From Gemmatimonadota bacterium (GTDB taxonomy: Bacteria > Gemmatimonadota > Gemmatimonadetes > Gemmatimonadales > GWC2-71-9), in assembly GCA_020350425.1 (NCBI GenBank), contig CP070716.1, forward strand, positions 1,893,981 through 1,932,311: a stretch of 38,331 nt of DNA. The letters run 5' to 3'. Numbering within the stretch: the first letter of the stretch is position 1; the number at the start of each line of letters is the position of its first letter. Below, piece after piece: positions 1-7,097 of this stretch. The position numbers and the translations under genes are program-made. The notes under the pieces were generated by a model. That model did no database searches and was not told the origin of the DNA. It saw only the letters and a program-made list of their open reading frames with translations.

Positions 1-909
1 CTCGAGGGAGGCCGTCACCGTGAAGGCGGTGACGAAGCTGGGGAACAGGATGGCGAACGTGGTCACCGTGTGCGCCATCTTCCACCCGGCGGAGATCCCC
101 GGGTCCATGAACTGGTGGTGAAAGCCCACCGGGGTGGAGAGGATGATGAACAGAGCGAACACCATCCGCGCGAGCGGGTCGCTGAACAGCTTCCCACCGG
201 CCTCCCTCGGTACGACCGCATACCACACGACGTAGGCCGGCAGCAGCCAGAAGTAGACCAGCGGGTGGCCGAAGAACCAGAACAGCATTCGCGCCAGCAG
301 CGGGTCGACGGTCTCCGTGAGGCCCAGCGACCACGGGATGAGCAGGAACAGCATCTCCGCCGCCACGCCGATCGTCGCGAGGTACCAGACGATGATGGTG
401 GTGAGGATGCCGTACACCGCGAGCGGCACCGGTTTCCCCGGATGGTCCTTCTTCCAGGCCAGGTAGGTCGCGATGACCACGGCACCCCATACCCACGATC
501 CCACGACGAGCAGCGTGGCCCCGACGTAGAACGCCCAGTGTGCCTGCAGCGGGGGGTAGAACGTGTACAGCACCGAGGCCTTGCCCCACAAGATGGCCCA
601 CGCGGTCATGGCGGTGCCGATCGCGGCGATCCAGAACCCGGTCCACGCCACCTTGGGCCACTTGAGCGGGCGATCGAGTGCCCGCGTCGTGAAAGCCACC
701 CCCAGGCCCATGATGAAGAACGTCGTGAAGACGATGGCCATGAGCACGCCGTGCGCCGTCACCGACAGGTAATACATCTTCGCCGAGCGGCCCGGGAGGT
801 CGAGGCTGGCGCGGGACAGAGCCTGCATCAGGGCCATGAACGTCGCGACGCCGAAGGCGCCAATCGCGACGCCGATGTTCGCTGTAGCGAGTCGTCGGTT
901 GTGGATCAC
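1..909 (-). CDS. cbaA: ba3-type cytochrome c oxidase subunit I (partial, C-terminus missing)
   Basis: Heme-copper oxidase catalytic subunit; it reduces oxygen to water and pumps protons across the inner membrane. The 303 visible codons begin with GTG at 909, which overlaps the subunit II stop in a GTGA joint. The N-terminal half is a run of hydrophobic helices. Seen directly: a helix-2 AHGV segment whose His should ligate the low-spin heme, GHPLVYFW holding the CuB His and the cross-linked Tyr, and FHHQF holding the other two CuB histidines. The HPxVY spacing, the short subunit II and the adjacent subunit IIa point to the ba3 (B-type) class rather than aa3. The frame is still open at base 1, so the C-terminal helices and the heme a3 ligand lie outside the window. 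Confidence 0.93.
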   Translation of the reverse strand, partial: MIHNRRLATANIGVAIGAFGVATFMALMQALSRASLDLPGRSAKMYYLSVTAHGVLMAIVFTTFFIMGLGVAFTTRALDRPLKWPKVAWTGFWIAAIGTAMTAWAILWGKASVLYTFYPPLQAHWAFYVGATLLVVGSWVWGAVVIATYLAWKKDHPGKPVPLAVYGILTTIIVWYLATIGVAAEMLFLLIPWSLGLTETVDPLLARMLFWFFGHPLVYFWLLPAYVVWYAVVPREAGGKLFSDPLARMVFALFIILSTPVGFHHQFMDPGISAGWKMAHTVTTFAILFPSFVTAFTVTASLE

Positions 910-1379
910 GCGCCCTCCTCGACGATCAGCGTCGCGGCCATCATGTGGTGTCCCAAACCGCAGTACTCGTTGCACGTGATCAGGTACTCACCCGGCTCGA
1001 ACGACGTCGTGAACTGGCTGACGTATCCGGGGATGATCATCGTGTTGCCGTTCGTGCCGACGATCTGGAAGCCGTGCACCACGTCTGTGCTCGTCAACCG
1101 GAACGTGACTGGTGTGTTGGACGGTACACGGATCTCGTTCGGCTGAAACGCGAACAGCATCGCGATCACGGTGACTTCGACGGAGCCGTCGTCGTTCGTG
1201 GTTACCCCGGGCGCGGCAAACCGCGCATCGGCTCGCACGGTCGTGGGATCGATGGTCTCGACGTGGCTCGGCGGGAGTCGGCCCTGTGAGACCGTGGCGA
1301 CTCCGATCGTGCCCAGGAATACCACGATGATGGCACCCGCACCCCACATCCAGAACTTCTCATAGAGGTCGATGTGCAT
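906..1379 (-). CDS. cbaB: ba3-type cytochrome c oxidase subunit II (CuA subunit)
   Basis: Membrane-anchored cupredoxin that takes electrons from cytochrome c at its binuclear CuA site and passes them to subunit I. The protein is 157 aa, the short length typical of ba3 subunit II. One N-terminal membrane segment (about residues 12-30) is followed by a periplasmic cupredoxin domain. The CuA motif CNEYCGLGHHMM near the C-terminus supplies the two Cys, the His and the Met; the upstream CuA His is probably the one in VVHGFQ. It starts three bases after the subunit IIa stop, and its own TGA overlaps the GTG of subunit I, so IIa, II and I should be translated together. Confidence 0.93.
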   Translation of the reverse strand: MHIDLYEKFWMWGAGAIIVVFLGTIGVATVSQGRLPPSHVETIDPTTVRADARFAAPGVTTNDDGSVEVTVIAMLFAFQPNEIRVPSNTPVTFRLTSTDVVHGFQIVGTNGNTMIIPGYVSQFTTSFEPGEYLITCNEYCGLGHHMMAATLIVEEGA

Positions 1380-1382
1380 GCG

Positions 1383-1523
1383 TCACCTCGTGACCGCGCC
1401 GCGCGGGAGGTAGATCAACAGGAAGAAGAGCAGCCACCCGATGACGAACACGAGCCCGTACAGACCGACGAGGGCCAGTGTGCCGCGTGGGTGCTTTCCC
1501 AGGTTCGGGTTCTGATCGCTCAT
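1383..1523 (-). CDS. cbaD: ba3 oxidase small subunit IIa
   Basis: A 46-aa protein with a short polar N-terminus, one strongly hydrophobic helix (ALVGLYGLVFVIGWLLFFLL) and a positively charged tail. This is the architecture of the subunit IIa helix that packs into ba3-type oxidases, and in Thermus it is encoded next to subunits II and I. The ATG at 1523 is preferred over an in-frame ATG at 1565 because AAAGGAG lies about six bases upstream of it. The earlier start would add a low-complexity extension and nearly abut the CBS gene. The call rests on size, topology and position, since so small a protein has little sequence signature. Confidence 0.75.
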   Translation of the reverse strand: MSDQNPNLGKHPRGTLALVGLYGLVFVIGWLLFFLLIYLPRGAVTR

Positions 1524-1561
1524 TGGGTCTCCTTTGGGTCGCAGAGGGGAGAGCGGCGGTA

Positions 1562-1963
1562 TCACAACTTCCCAACGGCTAGGGCGCGCACGATGTCGCT
1601 CTGTGAGATCACACCGAGCATGTCGTTGCCCCGCACCACGAACAAACGATGCATGTCCAGTTCCAGCATCTTCTGCGCGGCGACCTTCACGTCCTCGTCG
1701 GGACTGACGGTGCGCGGCGGTGAGGTCATTACGTCGCGCACCAACGTCTGGGCGAGAAACTCCTCCCCGGCTCCGGCGGCCGTGCTCTCGGCCGCGGCCT
1801 GCAGGATGTCGCTGGATGAGAGTGCGCCCACCAGCCGGCCGCGCCGGTCGACGACCGGCGCCCCGTGTACATGGGCGTCCGCCAGCGAGACTACCGCGTC
1901 CGCCAGCGTGACGTCCTCGTTCACGACCGCCAGCTCCGTCACCATCAGATCGGCAACCTTCAT
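1562..1963 (-). CDS. CBS-domain pair protein
   Basis: A 133-aa protein made almost entirely of two CBS motifs: roughly residues 1-60 (MKVADLMV...GRLVGALSSSDIL) and 72-130 (VRDVMTSPPRTV...DMLGVISQSDIVRAL). Stand-alone CBS pairs bind adenine nucleotides and act as energy-state sensors. Nothing here shows a catalytic domain. It lies 38 bases upstream of subunit IIa on the same strand, so it is probably the first gene of the oxidase operon and may tune oxidase activity or expression by AMP/ATP status; that role is inference. The ATG at 1963 gives a canonical CBS N-terminus, although the nearest GGAG is about 12 bases upstream, which is far for a ribosome binding site. Confidence 0.85.
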   Translation of the reverse strand: MKVADLMVTELAVVNEDVTLADAVVSLADAHVHGAPVVDRRGRLVGALSSSDILQAAAESTAAGAGEEFLAQTLVRDVMTSPPRTVSPDEDVKVAAQKMLELDMHRLFVVRGNDMLGVISQSDIVRALAVGKL

Positions 1964-2011
1964 CGCGTCTGCGCGCTCCAGATCACTTCATCATGTCGAA
2001 GGAGAGAGGGA

Positions 2012-2064
2012 AAAGTGTAACACTTTGCTCGGCGTTGCGCTCCCTCTGCGCGCCGTTGTGTAAC
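2012..2064 (-). promoter_or_regulatory. Candidate operator: palindrome plus second GTGTAAC box
   Basis: Upstream of the CBS-oxidase genes is a 15-bp palindrome with 7-bp arms and a one-base centre (AAAGTGT-A-ACACTTT, 2012-2026). Its core GTGTAAC recurs at 2058-2064 in the same orientation, 43 bp away, which is close to four helical turns. On the minus strand the palindrome contains TACACT, a possible -10 element, although I see no good -35. The arrangement suggests a dimeric regulator that controls oxidase expression. I cannot name the regulator. Confidence 0.45.
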
Positions 2065-2077
2065 CTAGTGAACTATT

Positions 2078-2962
2078 TCAGGTTAGCTCGGCGGCGCGGG
2101 TACCGACTGGCACGACCAACACCGAAGTGGGGAGGCGGTTGAGCAACCGCTCCGTGGTGCTGCCGAGCAGCACGCGGTCCACCCAGCCCTTGCCGTGAGA
2201 TCCCACGACGACCAGGTCGGCGCGCCACACATCCGCCTCTTCGGCGATGGCCCGCCCCGGCGCACCGCACCGCACCGAGCGGGCGATCTCGGCCCCATCG
2301 GCCGCACGGCTGACGATGCCGGCGAACTCTTCCTCCGCCAGTCGCAGGTGTTCCTGCTCGTCGACCTGAACCGCCACGTCGGGGACGGGCGGGAAGGGCT
2401 CGACCACGCTCAGCGCGCGCAGTTCGGCTCCGAACACTGCGGCGAAGCGAATGCCGGTCCTGAGTGTCGGGGTGGCTGCCTCCGAGAGATCGGCCGCCAC
2501 CAACACCCTGCCGAAGAGGGGACGCTCGGCAGCCGTGACCAGAATGGGGACGTCGATGGTGCGCACCGCGTGGTGGACGGTGCTGCCGCCGAACCAGCGC
2601 ACGGGGGCGGCGTGGTGCTTGCCTCCCAGCACCAGGAGCTCGGCCCCGTAGTCGCGCACGGCCTCCGCGAGCGCCCAGGCCGCGTTGCCCTGACGAACCT
2701 CCAGGTGTTGGAGCGCCTCGGGCGGGACGCGATCCTGCAGCGCCTGTTGCACTTGGACGCGCGCGGCGTGCAGCAGCTTCGCTGCGAGTTCGTCTTTGGC
2801 CATGGCCGCGGGAGCGGCCGGCGGAAACCGAGGGACATCGCGGGCCACATGTACCAGGTGGAATCCAGCCTCGGCCGCCCTGGCCACCGACCAGGCCGCA
2901 GCCGCCGCGAGGGCGCCCTCCGCAGAGGTGTCCACGCCTGCAACGACGGGATTCCAGCTCAT
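2078..2962 (-). CDS. Tandem universal stress protein (two UspA domains)
   Basis: A 294-aa cytoplasmic protein with two UspA-like alpha/beta domains, about residues 1-145 and 150-292. Each begins with a hydrophobic strand (NPVVAGVD; RVLVAADLS). The second domain ends with the ATP-binding signature G-x2-G-x9-G-S in GSHGKGWVDRVLLGS, and the first has a looser version (GGKHHAAPVRWFGGS). Family members bind ATP and protect against starvation, oxidative or respiratory stress; no specific role can be read here. The ATG at 2962 is preceded by GAGGAG eight bases upstream. It lies just upstream of the CBS-oxidase genes on the same strand, but the 114-bp gap with its own operator-like boxes suggests separate control. 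Confidence 0.9.
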   Translation of the reverse strand: MSWNPVVAGVDTSAEGALAAAAAWSVARAAEAGFHLVHVARDVPRFPPAAPAAMAKDELAAKLLHAARVQVQQALQDRVPPEALQHLEVRQGNAAWALAEAVRDYGAELLVLGGKHHAAPVRWFGGSTVHHAVRTIDVPILVTAAERPLFGRVLVAADLSEAATPTLRTGIRFAAVFGAELRALSVVEPFPPVPDVAVQVDEQEHLRLAEEEFAGIVSRAADGAEIARSVRCGAPGRAIAEEADVWRADLVVVGSHGKGWVDRVLLGSTTERLLNRLPTSVLVVPVGTRAAELT

Positions 2963-3155
2963 TGGCGCGGCTCCTCAAGTGGACAGGGAGTGTGACAGCG
3001 AGTGTAAGGCACGGCGAGAGGGGGCGTCAAGCGGCGGGGGCGGCCGCTGTGAAGCCGCATTCAGGGCGAATTCACCGGTCCTTCATGCCCGGCGGTCTAG
3101 TCTCCGCGTGGCCGTCCGCAAGGGTGGTCACTGCGGGAATGCCCTGGGAGGGAAG

Positions 3156-3360
3156 GGCCGGCGTTCGCGACGCCGCTGAGAGTTTGAGGGGCTCCAGCAT
3201 CGGCCGCAGGCAAGGCGATCGGGATCGTCACGCATGTAATCCGATGCCAGATTCGGTGAGCCCTGCGTCAGCAAGAATCTCTGGCGCTTGAACCGGACTC
3301 TTGGAGGGAAATCCCTCGCCCCCGGTGCACGGGAGGGCACCGGGGGTTTTCCCTTTTTAG
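3156..3360 (+). ncRNA. Candidate structured small RNA of unknown family
   Basis: The 426 bases between the Usp gene and the metallo-hydrolase hold no convincing protein gene, but the plus strand can fold. There is a CGGCGT/ACGCCG hairpin (3159-3164 with 3170-3175). Nested stems follow: GGGCTC/GAGCCC (3189-3194 with 3258-3263) enclosing GCATCGG/CCGATGC (3197-3203 with 3241-3247). Next comes a GAGGG-AAAT-CCCTC hairpin (3304-3317), then a strong terminator. No plus-strand gene follows, so this looks like a free-standing RNA rather than a leader. I could not match it to SRP RNA, tmRNA, RNase P RNA or a riboswitch. The 5' end is a guess. Confidence 0.4.
3319..3350 (+). terminator. Strong intrinsic terminator with plus-strand T-tract
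   Basis: A perfect 10-bp stem (CCCCCGGTGC at 3319-3328 with GCACCGGGGG at 3337-3346) and an 8-base loop are followed by TTTTCCCTTTTT. The T-tract lies on the plus-strand side only. It therefore fits a plus-strand transcript ending here better than the minus-strand metallo-hydrolase, whose stop is at 3389, although the hairpin could also help that mRNA end. Confidence 0.75.
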
Positions 3361-3388
3361 GGCGTGCACGCCGGCGCCGGATCGCTGG

Positions 3389-4786
3389 CTAGGCTCTGAG
3401 ATCCGCGCCTGCGCCATCCTCGGCGGCACGGACCGTCCACCCCAGCTGTTCGGTGATGACGTTGGCCAGCTGCGCGGCGCCCTCCGGCTCGCCGTGGACC
3501 AGGTACGTCCCCTTCGGTGTGTTCTGGAATCCCTTGAGCCAGCGCAGCAGCTCGTTCTGATCGGCGTGGGCTGAGAGGCCGTGCAGCACTCTCACGGCGG
3601 CGCGTACGGAGATCTGCTGGCCGTGGATGCGTACTTCCTCGGCACCGTCCTGCAACTGGCGACCGCGCGTTCCCGCGGCCTGGAAGCCGACCAGCAGCAC
3701 GGTCGTGCGGTGATCGGGCAGCCGCAGCTTCATGTGGTGCAGGATGCGCCCACCGGTCGCCATGCCGCTGGCCGAGATGATGATGAGGGGACCGCGCAGA
3801 TCGTTCAGCGCCACCGACTCCTCGCGCGCACGCGCGAGCTGGAACTGGTGCGGCCGCAGCGGGTCGGTGCCCGTTTCGGCGATCCGCTGCGTGTCGAGGT
3901 CGTGCTCTTCGGTGTGACGCCGGTACAGCTCCGTGACATCGATGGCCATGGGGCTGTCCACGTAGACAGGAAGGGTGGGAATGCGCCCCTCATCCTCCAG
4001 CTGGCGCAGCCTCCAGAGGATCTCCTGCGTGCGGCCGATGGCGAAGGCGGGAATGAGAATGGCGTGACCGCGCTCGGCGGCCGCACTCACCGCCTCGGCC
4101 AGCTCGTCATCCGCCTCGCGTACGTGGAACCGTCCACCGTAGGTGGACTCCATGAGCACGTAATCGGCGTGCGCGACGAGCTCGGGGTCGTGGAGAATGG
4201 GACGATCCCACCGTCCCAGGTCTCCCGTGTAGAGAAGCGTGCTTGGGTGCGCGCCATCGAAGGCCACCTGAACGGTTGCCGATCCCAGGATGTGCCCCGC
4301 GATGCGGAACAGCGCCGTGATGCCGTCGGCGACCCCGAAGGGCTCGCCGTACCGCCGGGCCTCCACCAGCCGCAGAGCGGCGTCGGCATCCTCCCGCGTG
4401 AACAGCGGCAAGGCCGGACGGTGCTTGGAGTAGCCGAACATGTTTGCGTGCTCGGCCTGCTCCTCCTGGAGGTAGGCGGCGTCCCGCAGGACGATCGCCA
4501 GCAGGTCCGCCGTTGCGGGCGTGCAATAGATGGGGCGGTGAAAGCCCCGCCGGACCAGCACCGGGAGGTAACCGGAGTGGTCCAGATGGGCGTGGCTCAG
4601 GACCACGGCGTCGACCGCCTCCGGGTCGAACCGGGGGTCGTTCCAGTTGCGCAGGCGCAGCTCCTTCATCCCCTGGAACAGCCCGCAGTCCAGCAAGACC
4701 CTCCGCCCGCCGGCGGTGACGAGGTGTTTGGATCCCGTCACGGTGCCGGCGGCACCGAGGAACCGAACGGTGGGTGCGGCGGTCAC
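3389..4786 (-). CDS. Beta-CASP metallo-beta-lactamase-fold hydrolase (probable RNA-processing nuclease)
   Basis: A 465-aa member of the metallo-beta-lactamase superfamily with the beta-CASP and RMMBL parts seen in CPSF-73-like and RNase J-like proteins. The N-terminal zinc motif is SHAHLDHSG (H65, H67, D69, H70), with further ligand regions at GHILGSA and TGDLGR. The beta-CASP middle has IPAFAIGRTQEILWRL and SASGMATGGRILHH, and the C-terminal HGLSAHADQNELLRW holds the last conserved His. Family members are endo/exoribonucleases; the RNA substrate is unknown. The GTG start overlaps the prolyl oligopeptidase stop (GTGA), so the two are translationally coupled, although no functional link is obvious. 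An open frame runs upstream inside the peptidase gene but encodes no conserved sequence. Confidence 0.9.
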   Translation of the reverse strand: MTAAPTVRFLGAAGTVTGSKHLVTAGGRRVLLDCGLFQGMKELRLRNWNDPRFDPEAVDAVVLSHAHLDHSGYLPVLVRRGFHRPIYCTPATADLLAIVLRDAAYLQEEQAEHANMFGYSKHRPALPLFTREDADAALRLVEARRYGEPFGVADGITALFRIAGHILGSATVQVAFDGAHPSTLLYTGDLGRWDRPILHDPELVAHADYVLMESTYGGRFHVREADDELAEAVSAAAERGHAILIPAFAIGRTQEILWRLRQLEDEGRIPTLPVYVDSPMAIDVTELYRRHTEEHDLDTQRIAETGTDPLRPHQFQLARAREESVALNDLRGPLIIISASGMATGGRILHHMKLRLPDHRTTVLLVGFQAAGTRGRQLQDGAEEVRIHGQQISVRAAVRVLHGLSAHADQNELLRWLKGFQNTPKGTYLVHGEPEGAAQLANVITEQLGWTVRAAEDGAGADLRA

Positions 4787-6942
4787 GGCACCGGCGCGTC
4801 CATGCCGAGGTTCCGGATGAGGAACGCCCACCGATCCGCCTGCTCCTCGATGACCATCGAGGTCGGCTTGCCGGAACCGTGGCCCGCCTTGGTCTGAATC
4901 CTGATCAGGATCGGCCGGTCGCTCGTGTTCATGGCCTGCAGCCGCGCCGTGTACTTGAACGAGTGTCCCGGCACCACCCGATCGTCGTGGTCGGCCGTCG
5001 TCACCATGACCGCTGGGTAGTCGGTCTCCCGGATGTTGTGGTACGGCGAGTAGGCGTAGATGTGCGGAAACATCTCGGGGTCGTCCGGCGAGCCGTAATC
5101 GGAGACCCAGGCCCACCCGATGGTGAACTTGTGAAACCGCAGCATGTCCATCACGCCGACCGCCGGCAGGGCGGCGCCGAACAGGTCGGGACGCTGGTTC
5201 AGCACCGCGCCCACCAGTAGGCCGCCGTTCGAGCCCCCCGCAATCGCGAGCCGCTCGGGCGACGTGTACCCCTCGGCGATCAGGTACTCCGCCGCGGCGA
5301 TGAAGTCGTCGAAGACGTTCTGCTTGTGCTGCTTCATCCCCGCCTGGTGCCACTCCTCACCGTACTCCCCGCCTCCCCGGAGGTTGGCGGAGGCGTAGAC
5401 GCCTCCCATCTCGATCCATACCAGGTTGCTGATCGAGAACGACGGAGTGCGGCTGATGTTGAATCCGCCGTAGCCGTAGAGATACGTCGGGTTCGAGCCG
5501 TCGAGCGGCATCCCCCGGCGGTGCGTCACGAACATCGGGATCGCCGTGCCGTCGTTGCTCTGGTAGAAGACCTGCCGGGTCTCGTAGCCGCTGGGATCGA
5601 AGTCGATCTCCGGCGCCCGGAATACCGAGGTCTCCCCGGTCGTGAAGTCGTATCGGAACACCGTCTGGGGGTAGAGGAACGACGTGAAGCTGTAGAACAT
5701 CTCGGCGTCTTCGCGCTCACCGCTGATGCCGCCGACGCTGCCGACAGTGGGCAACTCGAGGTTGGTCACGTGGCTCCCATCCATCTCGTACAGGGCGACG
5801 CGGGAGTGCGCGTCGTGCATGTATTCCACCACGAACGAGTCGTGGATGATGTCGGCTCCCACGAGCACGTCGTGCTGCTCCGGGATGATCTCCCGCCAGT
5901 GCTCCGGCTCGGGATGGTTGATGTCGATGGCGAGGAGGCGGTAACGCGGTGCGGCGTTGTTGGTGACCACGTAAAAGACCGGCCCGTCGTTTCCGACGAT
6001 CGAGTAGCTGGCGTCAAATGCGTCGAGCAGCGGTATCACCTCGCCGCCAAGCCGCGGCCGACCGGCATCGGCCAGGTCCACGTAGTAAATGCGGTTCCGC
6101 TCGTCGGTGCCGTGCCACACGTAGATCGCGAGGTACCGGCCGTCCTCGGTGACGTCGCCGCTGAAGCCCCATTCGGGCTGGTCGGGACGCTCGTAGACGA
6201 GCAGGTCTTCCGGCTGCTCCGTGCCGAGCCGGTGGTAGTACAGCTTCTGGTTGAGATTGGTGGACTGCAGGGTGTCGGTGTCGTCCGGGGTCGGGTAGCG
6301 GCTGTAGAAGAAGCCGACGCCGTCGTGAGTCCAGGAGGCGCCCGAGAACTTGATCCAGCGCAGGTGATCGGCTTGGTCCTCGCCGGTCGTGACGTTGCGC
6401 ACCTTGAACTCCCGCCAATCGGAGCCGCTGGTGGCGATCCCGTAGGCCACCATCCCCCCGTCTTCCGTGAAGGCCAGGCTGGTGAGCGCCACGGTCCCAT
6501 CCTCGGACCAGGTGTTGGGGTCGAACAGCACCTCGGGCTCCCCCGCCAGGGACTCCTGCTTGTACAGCACGTACTGGTTCTGCAGCCCGTCGTTCTTGTA
6601 GTAGAAGTACCGGCTGCCCTCTTTGAACGGGGTCTCGTACTTGGGGTAGTCCCAGAGCTCGGTGAGGCGCTCGCGGAGCTTCTCGCGCGCCGGAATGCCG
6701 CGCAGGTAGCCGAAGGTCACGCAGTTCTCCGCCTCGATCCAGGCACGCGTTTCGTCGGCGTCCACGTCTTCCAGCCAACGGTACGGGTCGTGAACGGGCG
6801 TACCGTGGTAGTCGTCCACGACCTCACCGCGCTGCGCGACCGGGATTGAGCAGTCGGGTTCCTGAGCGAGCGCGGGAGCCGCATGCGTGGGGACGATGAG
6901 GGCGAGGGCTGCGGCTGCTATGCGCACAGTCGGCAGTTGCAT
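4783..6942 (-). CDS. Secreted prolyl oligopeptidase family serine peptidase (S9A)
   Basis: A 719-aa preprotein. Residues 1-26 form a signal peptide ending near APALA-QEPD, so the enzyme acts outside the cytoplasm. HDPYRWLEDVD is the typical S9A entry, then a seven-bladed propeller (about 80-440), then the alpha/beta-hydrolase domain. The catalytic Ser is in GGSNGG (S571), the Asp lies in ADHDDRVVP and the His in KAGHGSGK. Length and order match prolyl endopeptidases, which cut short peptides after proline. The ATG at 6942 is chosen because GGAGG lies eight bases upstream and it begins the signal peptide; in-frame codons continue upstream without conservation. It shares a divergent 155-bp promoter region with the histidine kinase. 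Confidence 0.93.
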   Translation of the reverse strand: MQLPTVRIAAAALALIVPTHAAPALAQEPDCSIPVAQRGEVVDDYHGTPVHDPYRWLEDVDADETRAWIEAENCVTFGYLRGIPAREKLRERLTELWDYPKYETPFKEGSRYFYYKNDGLQNQYVLYKQESLAGEPEVLFDPNTWSEDGTVALTSLAFTEDGGMVAYGIATSGSDWREFKVRNVTTGEDQADHLRWIKFSGASWTHDGVGFFYSRYPTPDDTDTLQSTNLNQKLYYHRLGTEQPEDLLVYERPDQPEWGFSGDVTEDGRYLAIYVWHGTDERNRIYYVDLADAGRPRLGGEVIPLLDAFDASYSIVGNDGPVFYVVTNNAAPRYRLLAIDINHPEPEHWREIIPEQHDVLVGADIIHDSFVVEYMHDAHSRVALYEMDGSHVTNLELPTVGSVGGISGEREDAEMFYSFTSFLYPQTVFRYDFTTGETSVFRAPEIDFDPSGYETRQVFYQSNDGTAIPMFVTHRRGMPLDGSNPTYLYGYGGFNISRTPSFSISNLVWIEMGGVYASANLRGGGEYGEEWHQAGMKQHKQNVFDDFIAAAEYLIAEGYTSPERLAIAGGSNGGLLVGAVLNQRPDLFGAALPAVGVMDMLRFHKFTIGWAWVSDYGSPDDPEMFPHIYAYSPYHNIRETDYPAVMVTTADHDDRVVPGHSFKYTARLQAMNTSDRPILIRIQTKAGHGSGKPTSMVIEEQADRWAFLIRNLGMDAPVP

Positions 6943-6992
6943 TGACAGGTCCTCCGGCGTATCGCCAAGAAAGAGACTGGGGTCGGCCGCCG

Positions 6993-7008
6993 TGTGATGT
7001 GCGTCACT
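6993..7008. promoter_or_regulatory. Candidate CRP/FNR-type binding site
   Basis: In the divergent region between the peptidase and the histidine kinase, TGTGA-N6-TCACT differs from the CRP-type consensus TGTGA-N6-TCACA at one base. It overlaps a second inverted repeat, GCGTCA-CTG-TGACGC (7001-7015). A site here could act on either gene. No CRP-family gene is in the window, so the assignment rests on the motif alone. Confidence 0.4.
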
Positions 7009-7097
7009 GTGACGCTCGCTACGCCCCCCCCGACCTGGTACCGGTAAGTTGTGCCAGGCAGGAATCTTACGCGTTGCCCCCGTTCTTGGGAGTACGC

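Noticed and set aside
1..6. CTCGAG at the first bases as a cloning-site junction
   Set aside because: The cytochrome oxidase frame reads straight through it, and the same hexamer occurs inside the window, for example near 10463, so it may be chance.
3156..3320. TPP riboswitch, from GCTGAGAG near 3175 and a TTGAACC...AGGGAA-like stretch near 3288-3310
   Set aside because: The order and the TAATGCC-type core of the TPP fold are missing, and no thiamine gene follows on the plus strand.
3286..3320. tRNA T-arm (GGTTCAAGC on the minus strand)
   Set aside because: The bases flanking TTCAAGC do not pair into a 5-bp stem, and no acceptor or anticodon arm can be drawn.
4787..5353. N-terminal extension of the beta-CASP hydrolase inside the prolyl oligopeptidase gene
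   Set aside because: The extra residues are an off-frame shadow of the peptidase (Arg/Gly-rich, no conserved motif); the GTG at 4786 starts exactly at the fold.
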